DNA of 64,000 bases from Flavobacterium sp. MFBS3-15 (GCF_026107645.2 NZ_JAPCHV010000003.1:1-64000); one strand, 5' to 3'; counted from the stretch's first letter, positions 50,589 through 59,834 are shown. Numbers and translations: made by a program. Notes: generated by a model from the sequence alone, not told the origin.

Positions 50589-51470
50589 TCAGCCAACCTC
50601 CAACTTGTACCCTTTGCCCCGCACCACAACAATGCTGATATCCGGGTCTGCTTCCAGTTTTTTGCGGAGTTTTGAAATGAACATGTCCAGGCTGCGGCCC
50701 ACGATGACCCCTTCATCTTCCCATATTTCCTTTTGCAGGCGGCTGCGCTCTATCGTTTGGTTGGGCGATTGCGCAAAAATGAGCAGTAGGCGGGCTTCGG
50801 TTGTGGTCAGGTCTATCGTGTTTCCGTCAATTAAGAGCTGCCGTTGCTGCACGTAGAATGATGTGTTGCCTAAATCCAGTGTACCGGCAGGCTTTTCGCC
50901 GGGTGGGGTTTTCTTTGGCTTACGTCTGAAAAGAATAAACCCGGTCAATGCCAAAACCGGCAGGCCGCCCAAAATGTATCCTGCCATTGCATTGTTGCTC
51001 TCAGGCTTGAATTTGATGTTGATGACATAACAGGCCTTTGGCTGTCGTCTCCCTTTGCAGGGCACAACGTCCTCTTTTTTATTTTCCGACAAGGTATATG
51101 CATACGCTATGGCAGGGCTGTCGCAACTCAGTACGCTTACCGTATAATCTGTCGCAGCTGTGTCTGCAGCCAGTACACGCCGGCTTATGTCTACAAGCGA
51201 ATCGGGTACAAAGCCAAAATCCTTCTCAAAGCGTATCCGGTATTCATTTTCGGACATCTTTTCTACCGGTAACACCCGGGAGGTACTGTCCCCCGATTGC
51301 AGCAGCAGTTCGTGCGCAATTTTGCGGAGCAAAACTTCCCTTTTGGACAGGTCAAAATCGTTACCGTCCCCATTATTGAAAGCCATAAGCACGGCAACGG
51401 CAAGCATGCATATCATTACGATATACAGATAGGTGTGCTTCCGGGAAAAGAGGTTTCGGGTGCTTAACAT
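50589..51470 (-). CDS. Membrane-anchored winged-helix transcription regulator
   Basis: A 293-aa protein. Two membrane helices (about 14-31 and 163-181) bracket a periplasmic domain, and the C-terminal ~100 residues are an OmpR/PhoB-type winged helix (IDLTTTEARLLLIFAQSPN, WEDEGVIVGRSLDMFISKLRKKL, VVRGKGYKLEV). There is no receiver, so it is a one-component ToxR-like regulator with the DNA-binding domain at the C-terminal rather than N-terminal end. It may control the neighbouring small membrane and lipoprotein genes (inference). Confidence 0.88.
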   Translation of the reverse strand: MLSTRNLFSRKHTYLYIVMICMLAVAVLMAFNNGDGNDFDLSKREVLLRKIAHELLLQSGDSTSRVLPVEKMSENEYRIRFEKDFGFVPDSLVDISRRVLAADTAATDYTVSVLSCDSPAIAYAYTLSENKKEDVVPCKGRRQPKACYVINIKFKPESNNAMAGYILGGLPVLALTGFILFRRKPKKTPPGEKPAGTLDLGNTSFYVQQRQLLIDGNTIDLTTTEARLLLIFAQSPNQTIERSRLQKEIWEDEGVIVGRSLDMFISKLRKKLEADPDISIVVVRGKGYKLEVG

Positions 51471-51531
51471 GCTGTTTGCGTATTATTTACAAAGGTTGCG
51501 ATTTATTTGCAAAACCATCCCGTTCAGGCCG

Positions 51532-52425
51532 CTATTTAAATTCAAAATAGTTCCACGGTTCGTAGTAGTCGTAAATGTTGCCGCATTTTACCATATAGTC
51601 ATTGCCGTATTGCCATTGGGCAGCAATGTATTTCCCAAAATTGCCGAAGATATCTTTCGGTGTAGCATCGGGGAACACGACAAGATTTTGATGCTCGGGG
51701 TCATAAGTACCGAATTTCCTGAGCTCCGGGATCCATATCAGCAGGCCTTCGCTTTGGTACAGGTCATTTTCCCGCACCAGGTCGATACCTGTAAAGCGGT
51801 ACATCTGCTCGTCATTGCCTTTGTTGGGGTCTGCATTAAAAAAATCTTTCGTAATGGCGGTATGTTCATCATCAGCCCAAAACTCCACTTCGATAGTTTT
51901 GAGGTTAGATGCCGCCCTTAGCTCAATCATCGTGGGCCCTTCCTGCCCGCCTTCGATGGACTTGAACAGGTTGGCCGGGACGGAGAGGTATTCGAGCATC
52001 TCCTGCGGGAAGCCATAATTTTCAGGGTTTACAGGATTGTCCGTAGAAGTATCGCTGAATGAAATATCCCATCCTGCTTTTTTAGGGTTCAGCTTTTTGG
52101 TTTTTATGCCGTTCATGGCAAGCAACGCCTTTTTGATTTCGCTTTCGCTCATCCTTTCGGTTTTGAGGCTGAGCTTATACTTGCGTTCGGTATATTCTTC
52201 AAATCCTTCGAACTCAAAATCCGGGTTGCCGAAGTTGTCCACTTCATCTATCATCCCGGAAACATCAAGCTTCAGGTGCTTGCGCACGCACTCTAAAACA
52301 AATTCATCTGTAAAGGTTGGCCTTTCGGCATAATTCTCATAGCGTTTGTCCCAATACCAGTTGTGCGTTTTTCCGTTGATCTTAAAGTCAACCCAAACTC
52401 GCAAATTCAATACTTTCATAGCCAT
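51532..52425 (-). CDS. Uncharacterised cytoplasmic protein
   Basis: A 297-aa protein with no signal peptide or membrane helix, rich in acidic and aromatic residues (HNWYWDKRYENYAERPTF, DYYEPWNYFEF at the end). ATGs at 52425 and 52419 are both possible starts. No family was recognised. It stands alone on the minus strand, 61 nt from the winged-helix gene and 83 nt from the flavoprotein. Confidence 0.7.
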   Translation of the reverse strand: MAMKVLNLRVWVDFKINGKTHNWYWDKRYENYAERPTFTDEFVLECVRKHLKLDVSGMIDEVDNFGNPDFEFEGFEEYTERKYKLSLKTERMSESEIKKALLAMNGIKTKKLNPKKAGWDISFSDTSTDNPVNPENYGFPQEMLEYLSVPANLFKSIEGGQEGPTMIELRAASNLKTIEVEFWADDEHTAITKDFFNADPNKGNDEQMYRFTGIDLVRENDLYQSEGLLIWIPELRKFGTYDPEHQNLVVFPDATPKDIFGNFGKYIAAQWQYGNDYMVKCGNIYDYYEPWNYFEFK

Positions 52426-52508
52426 TTTATTACAATGCTAAAAGTATTGTTTTTATTTGGTTCGGGTAAAATCTTACAGATTAATATTTGGCTGAAAATT
52501 ACAATTGA

Positions 52509-53120
52509 TTATTTAGAACGCGTACTGTCATGATATTGCGTCGGGATGCCGTTATTCCATAGCGTCATGATATCGGTAGCTACAGATGCCCCGCTGCCGG
52601 CAGCGATGGCAAGCTGGCTGCGGTGCCCGGCAAGTGTACCCGCTACATAAATGCCTTCGGCAACCAGGTGGTCGTCGTTTTTCAGTTGGATACGGTTCTT
52701 TTCGGGGATTGCTTTTTTGTGCGGGATAACGTAGTCCATAAGGCTTTCGATGGCAAAGGTATTTGCCGATCCTATTGCCACGACAACAGCTTTAGCCTGG
52801 TAAGTGTTTTTATTGGTGACAACGGTGAAATTACCTGCTATGCCATCAATACGCATCACTTTTTCATTGGGTATCTGCTCCATTTCAGGATACTGGGAGG
52901 TGAGCTGCTCCAGGCTTTCGCTCATCAGGTCGCTGCCTAATTTTCCGGGAGGTACCCCATAGGCATTCCAAAAGATTGCGTCCTGCAGCATTGATGCTTT
53001 CTGGTGGGTAAGTATGCCGGCCCTTTTGCCTTCAGCATAGGGTTTTTTAAGTGCGGAACCGATGACTAGCGCACAGGAAACCCCCGATGCGCCACCGCCA
53101 ATGATAAGGACATCGAACAT
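52509..53120 (-). CDS. Short FAD-dependent oxidoreductase
   Basis: A 203-aa protein. The N-terminal FAD-binding Rossmann loop (VLIIGGGASGVSCAL) and the C-terminal flavin motif (GIYVAGTLAGHRSQLAIAAGSG) match the thioredoxin-reductase-like fold. The usual inserted NAD(P) domain and the CxxC pair are missing; length is about two thirds of thioredoxin reductase. It is probably an FAD protein of the small Bacteroidetes type rather than a broken gene, as both ends are intact. It starts one base after the stop of the small membrane protein. Confidence 0.8.
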   Translation of the reverse strand: MFDVLIIGGGASGVSCALVIGSALKKPYAEGKRAGILTHQKASMLQDAIFWNAYGVPPGKLGSDLMSESLEQLTSQYPEMEQIPNEKVMRIDGIAGNFTVVTNKNTYQAKAVVVAIGSANTFAIESLMDYVIPHKKAIPEKNRIQLKNDDHLVAEGIYVAGTLAGHRSQLAIAAGSGASVATDIMTLWNNGIPTQYHDSTRSK

Positions 53121-53121
53121 A

Positions 53122-53322
53122 TTAATGGTTCCTTGTTTTTTCTTCGATGTTCTTTGCCAGCCTGAATATTAAAAGGATGCATATGGCGCACAACGACATT
53201 ACGATGCCAGCAAGTGCCGCAAAGCTGTTCCCTTCGGTAAGATTGTTGAAATCAAGCTGGGTGGCATTAAAGATGATAAGCCCAAAAGCGAGTCCTATCA
53301 GCGTGTAGATAAAAATTTTCAT
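53122..53322 (-). CDS. Small two-helix membrane protein
   Basis: A protein of 66 aa from the ATG at 53322 (MKIFIYTLIGLAFGLIIF); codons upstream look non-coding. Two hydrophobic stretches (about 2-18 and 34-55) and a charged tail (KNIEEKTRNH). It is cotranscribed with the flavoprotein gene that starts one base later. No family named. Confidence 0.75.
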   Translation of the reverse strand: MKIFIYTLIGLAFGLIIFNATQLDFNNLTEGNSFAALAGIVMSLCAICILLIFRLAKNIEEKTRNH

Positions 53323-53380
53323 ATAGCTTGTGTTACTTATATGGAAAGGTTTTCCGGATGTGAAATTATAAAATTTAATA

Positions 53381-53956
53381 TTAAATGAATAATTGTTTAA
53401 CATTAGCCGCGAATAATTTAACAGCTATTGCTAACAGTACCACCCCGAATACTTTTCGTATGACACCCAGGCCGTTATCCCCCAAAAGCTTCTCTATTTT
53501 TGATGAAGATTTCAGTACGATATATACCAGGATTACATTGATCACTATGGCAATAATGATATTTATTTTTTCGAATTCGGCACGTAGCGAAAGTATGGTA
53601 GTCATGGTTCCGGCCCCTGCAATAAGCGGGAATGCTATGGGTACAATAGACGCCGTGCTGGGATTGTCCTCTTTATAAAGCCGTATGCCGAGTATCATTT
53701 CGAGGGCCAGGAAGAACAGAACGAAAGATCCCGCCACGGCAAACGAGTTGGCATCGATACCAATGAGCTTTAGTATCTCTTCACCCACAAAAAGGAAGGC
53801 AATCATGATGACCGTGGCAACAATCGATGCTTTTTCCGATTGGATATGGCCCAGTTTGTTGCGCAGGTCTACTATTATGGGAATGCTTCCAATAATATCG
53901 ATCACGGCAAAAAGCACCATGGTTATTGTGAATATCTGCTTCCAGTCAAAACCCAT
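53381..53956 (-). CDS. MarC-family integral membrane protein
   Basis: A protein of 191 aa from the ATG at 53956 (MGFDWKQIFTITMVLFAVID); an in-frame ATG at 53980 adds eight residues. Six membrane helices and family motifs (FAVIDIIGSIPIIVDL, IAFPLIAGAGTMTTIL). MarC proteins were once thought to be drug exporters; their substrate is unknown. Confidence 0.9.
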   Translation of the reverse strand: MGFDWKQIFTITMVLFAVIDIIGSIPIIVDLRNKLGHIQSEKASIVATVIMIAFLFVGEEILKLIGIDANSFAVAGSFVLFFLALEMILGIRLYKEDNPSTASIVPIAFPLIAGAGTMTTILSLRAEFEKINIIIAIVINVILVYIVLKSSSKIEKLLGDNGLGVIRKVFGVVLLAIAVKLFAANVKQLFI

Positions 53957-53980
53957 GACAAATGATTTTAGGGACTGCAA

Positions 53981-54166
53981 AAGTATTGCATATATTTGGT
54001 ATCAGTGCTAATTTCCAGTTAAATTTTGGGAGGGGTTTAGCTACATATGCCTATATGAATTTTGCAGGGAATTAGGTAGATTACACAAATTTCCGCATGA
54101 TATTTCAGGTGGCCTCAAAATTGAGGAAAATTAGCGTAATTCGTGGCTAAACCGTATCTTTGCTCC
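53981..54166. promoter_or_regulatory. Divergent promoter region with a leaderless-type promoter
   Basis: TATCTTTG at 54155-54162 fits TAnnTTTG exactly and lies only 4 nt before the ATG at 54167. The transcript therefore probably starts at or very near the start codon. This supports 54167 over an in-frame ATG at 54143, which would be upstream of the -7 element. Confidence 0.6.
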
Positions 54167-54754
54167 ATGTTTCAACTGGGAAAAACAATAGTATCCGAAG
54201 ATATTTTAGAAAAGGAGTTTGTGTGCAATCTTTCGGCATGCAAAGGAGGGTGCTGCGTGGATGGCGATGCCGGCGCGCCGCTGAATGAAGAGGAAACCAA
54301 AATACTGGAGGCTATTTACCCTAAGGTAAAACCGTTCCTGCGCAAGGAAGGGATAGAAGCCATCGAAAAGCAGGGCACATGGGTGAAAGGCACCGATGGA
54401 GAGCTCGAAACACCTCTTATAGATAATAAGGACTGTGCTTATGTCATTTTTGACGGGCAGACTGCCCTCTGCGGCATCGAGCAGGCGTATAACCAGGGCA
54501 TTGTCGACTGGAAAAAGCCCGTTTCCTGTCATTTGTACCCCGTACGCGTAAAAGACTTTACTGAATTTGCCGCTGTCAATTACGACCGTTGGGATATTTG
54601 CAATCCTGCCTGTGCCCTGGGCAAGGAACTGGAGGTGCCGGTATACAAATTTGTAAAGGAGGCACTCATCCGCCGCTTTGGCAAAGACTGGTATGCCGAG
54701 CTGGAAAAAGTTGCGGCCGAACTAAAAGACAACCCCGTACAGAGACGCCGTTAA
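54167..54754 (+). CDS. DUF3109-family cysteine-rich protein
   Basis: A protein of 195 aa from the ATG at 54167 (MFQLGKTIVSEDILEKEFVC). Conserved cysteines occur in CNLSACKGGCC, NKDCAYV, TALCGIEQA, SCHLYPVRV and ICNPACALG, a pattern that may bind metal or an iron-sulfur cluster, as in related YkgJ-like proteins. Function is unknown. The last 41 codons and 190 bp of downstream DNA are duplicated 797 bp further on. Confidence 0.88.
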   Translation: MFQLGKTIVSEDILEKEFVCNLSACKGGCCVDGDAGAPLNEEETKILEAIYPKVKPFLRKEGIEAIEKQGTWVKGTDGELETPLIDNKDCAYVIFDGQTALCGIEQAYNQGIVDWKKPVSCHLYPVRVKDFTEFAAVNYDRWDICNPACALGKELEVPVYKFVKEALIRRFGKDWYAELEKVAAELKDNPVQRRR

Positions 54755-54948
54755 AAAGGTGTTTTAGCCCTTGTTTTACTGCCTGTTTCGGGTAAAAATC
54801 AATAAATTTATGCTTTATAATAATTTGATTTTCAGGAGTTTGTCAAATTAATAAATCTTTAACAGTTGGTTAAGGGTTGTTAAAAACTATACCCGATTGT
54901 GAATAAGTTTGGCTTTCATTTTCTCATTCAAATGCCAATCTTTGTATC
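54628..54948 (+). repeat. Direct repeat, copy 1 (DUF3109 3' end plus downstream promoter DNA)
   Basis: 321 bp matching 55425-55746 at about 97 percent by eye. It covers the final 41 codons and stop of DUF3109 and about 190 bp of AT-rich DNA ending in AATCTTTGTATC. The repeats flank a 0.48-kb segment. Confidence 0.9.
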
Positions 54949-54949
54949 C

Positions 54950-55078
54950 ATGAGTGCCAAAAAAAATGGCCCTGTCAGTTTGAAAGAACTGTGGGCCAAA
55001 TTTAGGAAACTCGCTCCATCAATTTATGCTTTCTCACGGCTGGTAATTGATGTTGCGATATTATTTACCGAAAGGTAG
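54950..55078 (+). CDS. 42-aa small protein, probable leaderless mRNA
   Basis: The ORF encodes MSAKKNGPVSLKELWAKFRK and then LAPSIYAFSRLVIDVAILFTER. The first half is basic and helical, the second hydrophobic. AATCTTTG lies 5 nt before the ATG, the same geometry as the TATCTTTG promoter of DUF3109, and a strong terminator follows within 20 nt. The ORF sits just past the end of repeat copy 1, in a place where copy 2 leads into nrdB instead. No family recognised; a membrane-associated peptide is possible. Confidence 0.5.
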   Translation: MSAKKNGPVSLKELWAKFRKLAPSIYAFSRLVIDVAILFTER

Positions 55079-55093
55079 AATAATCATTTTTGA

Positions 55094-55122
55094 ACCGTCG
55101 CCTTGTGCGGCGGTTTTTATTT
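55094..55122 (+). terminator. Terminator of the 42-aa ORF
   Basis: Stem ACCGTCGC/GCGGCGGT (one G-U pair; 55094-55114) is followed by TTTTTATTT. It is well placed 16 nt after the stop codon at 55078. Confidence 0.85.
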
Positions 55123-55424
55123 AACATCATTTAAACATTCTAAACAGTGTTAAACAGTCATGAACGTTGTTTTACAAATATAGAGACAACAACAACAACA
55201 ATAACACAATAATTAAAATTTTTGGACATCGTCGACAAATAGAGAAATACCAGTAAAATAAGTAGTTGAAACAAGTAATTGTTGATATGTTGATAAATTT
55301 ATTGAAGAAGATAAAACATTTGCAGTAGAAAATAAATCAGGTACTAATGGTTTTAATAGTATAAATGATGCAAATGATACAAATGGTACAAAACAAAATA
55401 ACTTGATAACTCCTTAATTAAAGT
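55123..55424. other. AT-rich segment with a decayed coding remnant
   Basis: About 300 bp, far more AT-rich than the genes around it, with an (ACA)n-like run near 55187-55205. In the plus strand from about 55285 to 55418 one frame stays open and reads KFIEEDKTFAVENKSG... ending NNLITP, rich in Asn, Asp and Thr, with no start codon. It looks like the tail of a foreign, truncated gene. Nothing else was identified. Confidence 0.4.
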
Positions 55425-55551
55425 ACTGGAGGTACCGGTATACAAATTTGTAAAGGAGGCACTCATCCGCCGCTTTGGCAAAGACTGGTATGCCGAGTTG
55501 GAAAAAGTTGCGGCCGAGCTAAAAGACAACCCCGTACAGAGACGCCGTTAA
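55425..55551 (+). pseudogene. 3' fragment of a second DUF3109 copy
   Basis: It encodes the last 41 residues of DUF3109 (from LEVPVYKFVKEALIRRFGKD to NPVQRRR and stop) with no start. Differences from the intact gene are GTG to GTA, CTG to TTG and GAA to GAG, all silent. Confidence 0.85.
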
Positions 55552-55746
55552 AAATGGTGTTAAAGCCCTTGTTTTACTGCCTGTTTCGGGTAAAAATCAA
55601 TAAATTTACGCTTTATAATAATTTGACTTTCAGGAGTTTGTCAAATTAATAAATCTTTAACAGTTCGTTAAGGGTTGTTAAAAACTATACCCGATTGTGA
55701 ATAAGTTTGGCTTTCATTTTCTCATTCAAATGCCAATCTTTGTATC
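55425..55746 (+). repeat. Direct repeat, copy 2 (ends in the nrdB leader)
   Basis: 322 bp matching copy 1, with one extra base after the DUF3109 stop and several substitutions in the non-coding part. It ends in AATCTTTGTATC, 51 bp before the nrdB ATG, so it probably supplies the nrdB promoter. Confidence 0.9.
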
Positions 55747-55797
55747 TCCCCCGTAAGACAAAACATCGTTACACAATATAATAAAATTCAAAGCATT

Positions 55798-56775
55798 ATG
55801 TCTGCACCAGAGCCGATATTGACCGAAAATAAAAACAGGTTTGTAATTTTCCCCATAAAGCACCATGATATATGGGAATGGTATAAAAAAATGGAGGCCA
55901 GCTTCTGGACAGCAGAAGAAATCGACCTGCACCAGGACCTGAGCGACTGGAATACAAAGCTGAATGATGATGAGAAGTACTTCATCAAGCATATTCTTGC
56001 ATTTTTTGCGGCATCGGATGGTATCGTGAACGAGAACCTGGCCGAGAACTTTGTGAACGAAGTCCAGTACCCGGAGGCGAAATTCTTCTACGGGTTCCAG
56101 ATCATGATGGAAAACATCCATAGTGAGACCTATTCACTCCTTATAGATACCTATGTAAAGGATGAAGCGGAGAAAGACCAGCTGTTCCACGCCATTGAGG
56201 TGTTCCCTGCTATCAAAAAGAAGGCGGAGTGGGCGCTAAAGTGGATTGAGTCGGACTCTTTTGCCGAAAGGCTCATTGCTTTCGCAGCGGTGGAAGGAAT
56301 CTTCTTCTCGGGTGCATTCTGCTCTATTTTCTGGCTAAAGAAACGCGGCCTGATGCCGGGTCTAACTTTCTCTAATGAGCTGATATCGAGGGATGAGGGT
56401 GTGCATTGCGATTTTGCGGTACACCTGCACAACCACCACCTGGTAAATAAAGTGCCAAAAGCCAGGATAAAAGAGATTATTGTGGATGCGTTGAACATTG
56501 AGCGCGAATTCATTACCGAGTCGCTTCCTGCCAGCCTTATCGGGATGAACTCAACCCTGATGATACAGTACCTGGAATTTGTCGCCGACAGGCTGTTGGT
56601 AGAGCTGGGCTGTGAGCGACAGTATAACTCCGGTAACCCGTTCGATTTCATGGATATGATCTCGCTGCAGGGCAAGACCAACTTTTTCGAGAAAAGAGTG
56701 TCCGAATACCAAAAGGCGGGCGTGCTCAACAAAGAGGGCGATTCGCAGAAGATCAGCTTTGATGCCGATTTTTAA
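55798..56775 (+). CDS. nrdB: Ribonucleoside-diphosphate reductase beta subunit (class I)
   Basis: A 325-aa protein. Diiron ligands and radical site are visible: Asp74 ([12 protein letters not shown]), Glu105 and His108 with radical Tyr112 ([12 protein letters not shown]), then EGIFFSGAF and [10 protein letters not shown] with the remaining Glu and His ligands. It houses the tyrosyl radical for reduction of ribonucleotides to deoxyribonucleotides in the cytoplasm. It is followed after 71 bp by nrdA, the order seen in many Bacteroidetes. The promoter lies in the duplicated DNA upstream. Confidence 0.95.
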   Translation: MSAPEPILTENKNRFVIFPIKHHDIWEWYKKMEASFWTAEEIDLHQDLSDWNTKLNDDEKYFIKHILAFFAASDGIVNENLAENFVNEVQYPEAKFFYGFQIMMENIHSETYSLLIDTYVKDEAEKDQLFHAIEVFPAIKKKAEWALKWIESDSFAERLIAFAAVEGIFFSGAFCSIFWLKKRGLMPGLTFSNELISRDEGVHCDFAVHLHNHHLVNKVPKARIKEIIVDALNIEREFITESLPASLIGMNSTLMIQYLEFVADRLLVELGCERQYNSGNPFDFMDMISLQGKTNFFEKRVSEYQKAGVLNKEGDSQKISFDADF

Positions 56776-56846
56776 TTAAGACTTACTAAACCGACCAATA
56801 GGCGCGGGATGGCGCGCCAATTATTAACTTTTTAAAATGTTGCCTT

Positions 56847-59264
56847 ATGTATGTAGTTAAAAGAGATGGAAAAAGAGAGCCGGTGATGTTCGATAAGATC
56901 ACGGACAGGATAAGGAAATTATGCTATGAACTGAACGAACTGGTAGATCCGGTTAAAGTGGCAATGCGTGTTATTGAAGGACTGTATGATGGCGTGACCA
57001 CATCCGAACTGGATAACCTGGCGGCAGAGACCGCTGCTTCCATGACGGTAACGCACCCTGATTATGCACAGCTGGCAGCCCGTATTGCGGTATCTAACCT
57101 GCACAAAAATACTAAAAAGTCGTTCTCGGAAACGATGTACGATATGTACCACTACGTAAACCCGAGGACCGGCCAGGAATCGCCGCTGCTTTCGGACGAA
57201 GTGTATGAAGCCATTATGGCCAATGCAGAGATCCTTGATTCTACCATCATCTACAACAGGGATTTCAATTATGATTATTTCGGGTTCAAGACGCTGGAGC
57301 GCTCATACCTGCTTAAAATAAACGGACAGATCGTGGAGCGCCCGCAGCACATGCTGATGCGTGTTTCCGTGGGCATCCACCTGAACGACATCCAGTCAGC
57401 CATAGAGACTTATGAGCTGATGTCTAAAAAATACTTTACCCACGCTACGCCTACGCTGTTCAATTCAGGAACGCCAAAAGCGCAGATGTCATCGTGCTTC
57501 CTGCTTACCATGAGGGACGACAGCATCGAGGGTATTTACGATACCCTGAAGCAAACGGCGATGATCTCGCAATCGGCCGGTGGCATAGGTTTGTCTATAC
57601 ATAACGTAAGGGCTACGGGCTCGTACATCCGCGGTACAAACGGTACTTCCAACGGTATAGTGCCGATGCTCCGCGTATTCAACGATACCGCGCGCTATGT
57701 AGACCAGGGTGGCGGAAAACGCAAAGGAAGTTTTGCCATCTACATTGAAACATGGCATGCTGATATCTTTGACTTCCTTGACCTGAAGAAGAACCACGGT
57801 AAAGAGGAGATGCGTGCGCGCGACTTGTTCTATGCGATGTGGACTTCCGACCTGTTCATGAAGCGTGTGCAGGACGATGCGCACTGGACACTGATGTGCC
57901 CTAACGAATGCCCTGGCCTATACGATGTATATGGCGACGAATTCGAGGCATTATACCATTCATACGAAGCAGCAGGAAAAGGCCGCAAAACCATCAAGGC
58001 GCGTGAGCTTTGGGAGAAAATCCTTGAGTCGCAGATCGAGACAGGAACACCATATATGCTGTATAAGGATGCGGCCAACAGGAAATCGAACCAAAAGAAC
58101 CTGGGTACCATCCGGTCATCTAACCTTTGTACAGAAATCATGGAGTACACTGCCGCCGATGAGGTAGCCGTGTGTAACCTGGCTTCGATATCACTACCGA
58201 TGTTCGTGGAAAACGGCCAGTTCAACCACCAGTACCTGTACGATGTGACCAAGCGCGTAACACGCAACCTGAATAAGGTGATCGACAGGAATTTCTACCC
58301 CGTTATAGAAGCAGAGAACTCCAACATGCGCCACCGTCCGGTAGGGTTGGGCGTTCAGGGGCTTGCCGACGCGTTCATCCTGATGCGCCTTCCGTTTACC
58401 AGCGATGAGGCCAAAAAACTGAACCAGGAAATATTCGAAACCATGTACTTTGCTGCCGTGACCGCATCGATGGAAGAGGCAAAAGTAGACGGGCCATACT
58501 CTACCTTTAAAGGTTCGCCGATATCCCAGGGCGAGTTCCAGTATAACCTTTGGGGACTGAAGGATGAAGACCTTAGCGGACGTTGGGACTGGGCTTCGCT
58601 TCGCAAAGAAGTTATGGAACACGGCGTGCGCAACTCGCTGCTTATGGCACCGATGCCTACCGCTTCTACATCGCAGATACTTGGAAATAATGAGGCATTC
58701 GAGCCGTATACATCCAATATATACACCAGGAGGGTACTTTCGGGCGAATTCATCGTGGTGAACAAGCACCTGCTGGAAGACCTTGTAAACCTTGGCCTCT
58801 GGAACGAAAACCTGAAACAGGAAGTGATGAGGAACAACGGTTCCATCCAAAACATCGAAGGTATTCCTGACGATATTAAAGAACTGTACAAAACGGTTTG
58901 GGAAATGAGCATGAAGGATATCATCGACATGTCGCGCCAAAGGGGCTACTTCATCGACCAGTCGCAGTCGCTTAACCTGTTCATGGAAGGCGCCACGTTT
59001 GCCAAGCTTACCTCAATGCATTTCTACGCATGGCAGAGCGGCCTGAAAACAGGCATGTATTACCTGAGGACCAAGAGTGCTGTGGATGCCATCAAGTTTA
59101 CGCTTAACAACGACAAGAAAGCCGAGCCTGCACCAAAAGCGGCAGTACTGGCAGACGGCGTAGCAGTGGAAGCCGATGCACCGATGGCCGTGAGCGAGTT
59201 CCAGGCAATGCTGGAGCGCTCCCGCAACGCCGACCCGGAAGATTGCGAAATGTGCGGATCTTAA
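56847..59264 (+). CDS. nrdA: Ribonucleoside-diphosphate reductase alpha subunit (class I)
   Basis: An 805-aa protein. An N-terminal ATP cone (about 1-90, [20 protein letters not shown]) is the allosteric activity site. The catalytic barrel carries [57 protein letters not shown] and the family block [21 protein letters not shown]. The C-terminal CEMCGS is the redox tail that passes electrons from thioredoxin or glutaredoxin. It forms an operon with nrdB and ends at a strong terminator. Confidence 0.96.
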   Translation: MYVVKRDGKREPVMFDKITDRIRKLCYELNELVDPVKVAMRVIEGLYDGVTTSELDNLAAETAASMTVTHPDYAQLAARIAVSNLHKNTKKSFSETMYDMYHYVNPRTGQESPLLSDEVYEAIMANAEILDSTIIYNRDFNYDYFGFKTLERSYLLKINGQIVERPQHMLMRVSVGIHLNDIQSAIETYELMSKKYFTHATPTLFNSGTPKAQMSSCFLLTMRDDSIEGIYDTLKQTAMISQSAGGIGLSIHNVRATGSYIRGTNGTSNGIVPMLRVFNDTARYVDQGGGKRKGSFAIYIETWHADIFDFLDLKKNHGKEEMRARDLFYAMWTSDLFMKRVQDDAHWTLMCPNECPGLYDVYGDEFEALYHSYEAAGKGRKTIKARELWEKILESQIETGTPYMLYKDAANRKSNQKNLGTIRSSNLCTEIMEYTAADEVAVCNLASISLPMFVENGQFNHQYLYDVTKRVTRNLNKVIDRNFYPVIEAENSNMRHRPVGLGVQGLADAFILMRLPFTSDEAKKLNQEIFETMYFAAVTASMEEAKVDGPYSTFKGSPISQGEFQYNLWGLKDEDLSGRWDWASLRKEVMEHGVRNSLLMAPMPTASTSQILGNNEAFEPYTSNIYTRRVLSGEFIVVNKHLLEDLVNLGLWNENLKQEVMRNNGSIQNIEGIPDDIKELYKTVWEMSMKDIIDMSRQRGYFIDQSQSLNLFMEGATFAKLTSMHFYAWQSGLKTGMYYLRTKSAVDAIKFTLNNDKKAEPAPKAAVLADGVAVEADAPMAVSEFQAMLERSRNADPEDCEMCGS

Positions 59265-59286
59265 TCAACAAACACAAATAAATTAT

Positions 59287-59321
59287 GAAGGAGCAGCTTA
59301 GTTTGCTCCTTCTTTTCTTTT
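59287..59321 (+). terminator. Terminator of the nrdB-nrdA operon
   Basis: A 9-bp perfect stem GAAGGAGCA/TGCTCCTTC (59287-59312) is followed by TTTTCTTTT. An ATG at 59285 lies at its foot and is not a credible start for the next gene. Confidence 0.9.
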
Positions 59322-59326
59322 ATATA

Positions 59327-59833
59327 ATGAACTATAATACAACAGTAAAAATAGACAGTAGCATGTTGGTTCCATGGCATAAGAGGTTGCTGAACCTTTT
59401 GATTGATGTCGCTGTCCTGATTTTAATTTTCATAGCCATAGGTTTTATTGGTGTAATAACTTCCTTTTTAGGTAGCGATGCTATCCTCATTTGGTTCGAA
59501 CAGATTGACGGACTTACTGATAGGATAGTTACTACTTTGGTGATGTCGGCTTATCTTTTTATAAGCGAATTCCTCACACAGAAAAGCATCGGTAAAATGA
59601 TTACTGGCACAATGGTAGTAATGCAGGATGGCTCGAAGCCTACTGCAAAGGCAATTCTCATAAGGGCGCTTTGCAGGATAATATCACTTGAAGCGTTGTC
59701 GTTCATCGCAAAAATACCCAGGGGATGGCACGATACCGCTTCTAATACTTATGTAGTAGACGCTAAAAAATACAAAGCGGCATTGGAGATTAAAAATTCA
59801 TTTGAGGAAATAGGATCAACACAATTACAGTAA
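59327..59833 (+). CDS. RDD-family membrane protein
   Basis: A protein of 168 aa from the ATG at 59327 (MNYNTTVKIDSSMLVPWHKR), chosen because the earlier ATG is inside the nrdA terminator. The RDD motif region reads KRLLNLLIDVAVL; then helices at about 20-45 and 75-90, and a conserved QKSIGKMITGTMVV. RDD proteins are small polytopic membrane proteins of mostly unknown role, some linked to ion transport. It is followed after one base by the 77-aa gene. Confidence 0.85.
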   Translation: MNYNTTVKIDSSMLVPWHKRLLNLLIDVAVLILIFIAIGFIGVITSFLGSDAILIWFEQIDGLTDRIVTTLVMSAYLFISEFLTQKSIGKMITGTMVVMQDGSKPTAKAILIRALCRIISLEALSFIAKIPRGWHDTASNTYVVDAKKYKAALEIKNSFEEIGSTQLQ

Positions 59834-59834
59834 T

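Noticed and set aside
51532..52425. Immunity or toxin-related assignment for the 297-aa protein
   Set aside because: Its acidic, aromatic composition is reminiscent of immunity proteins, but no toxin gene is adjacent and no motif supports it.
52509..53120. Truncated thioredoxin reductase pseudogene
   Set aside because: Both the N-terminal FAD loop and the C-terminal flavin motif are intact with a clean start and stop, so a short functional flavoprotein is more likely.
55765..55785. NrdR box upstream of nrdB
   Set aside because: ACACAATATAAT resembles half of an NrdR box, but no second half or tandem box is present.
59285..59326. RDD protein start at 59285
   Set aside because: This ATG sits at the base of the nrdA terminator hairpin; the ATG at 59327 gives the normal family N-terminus.
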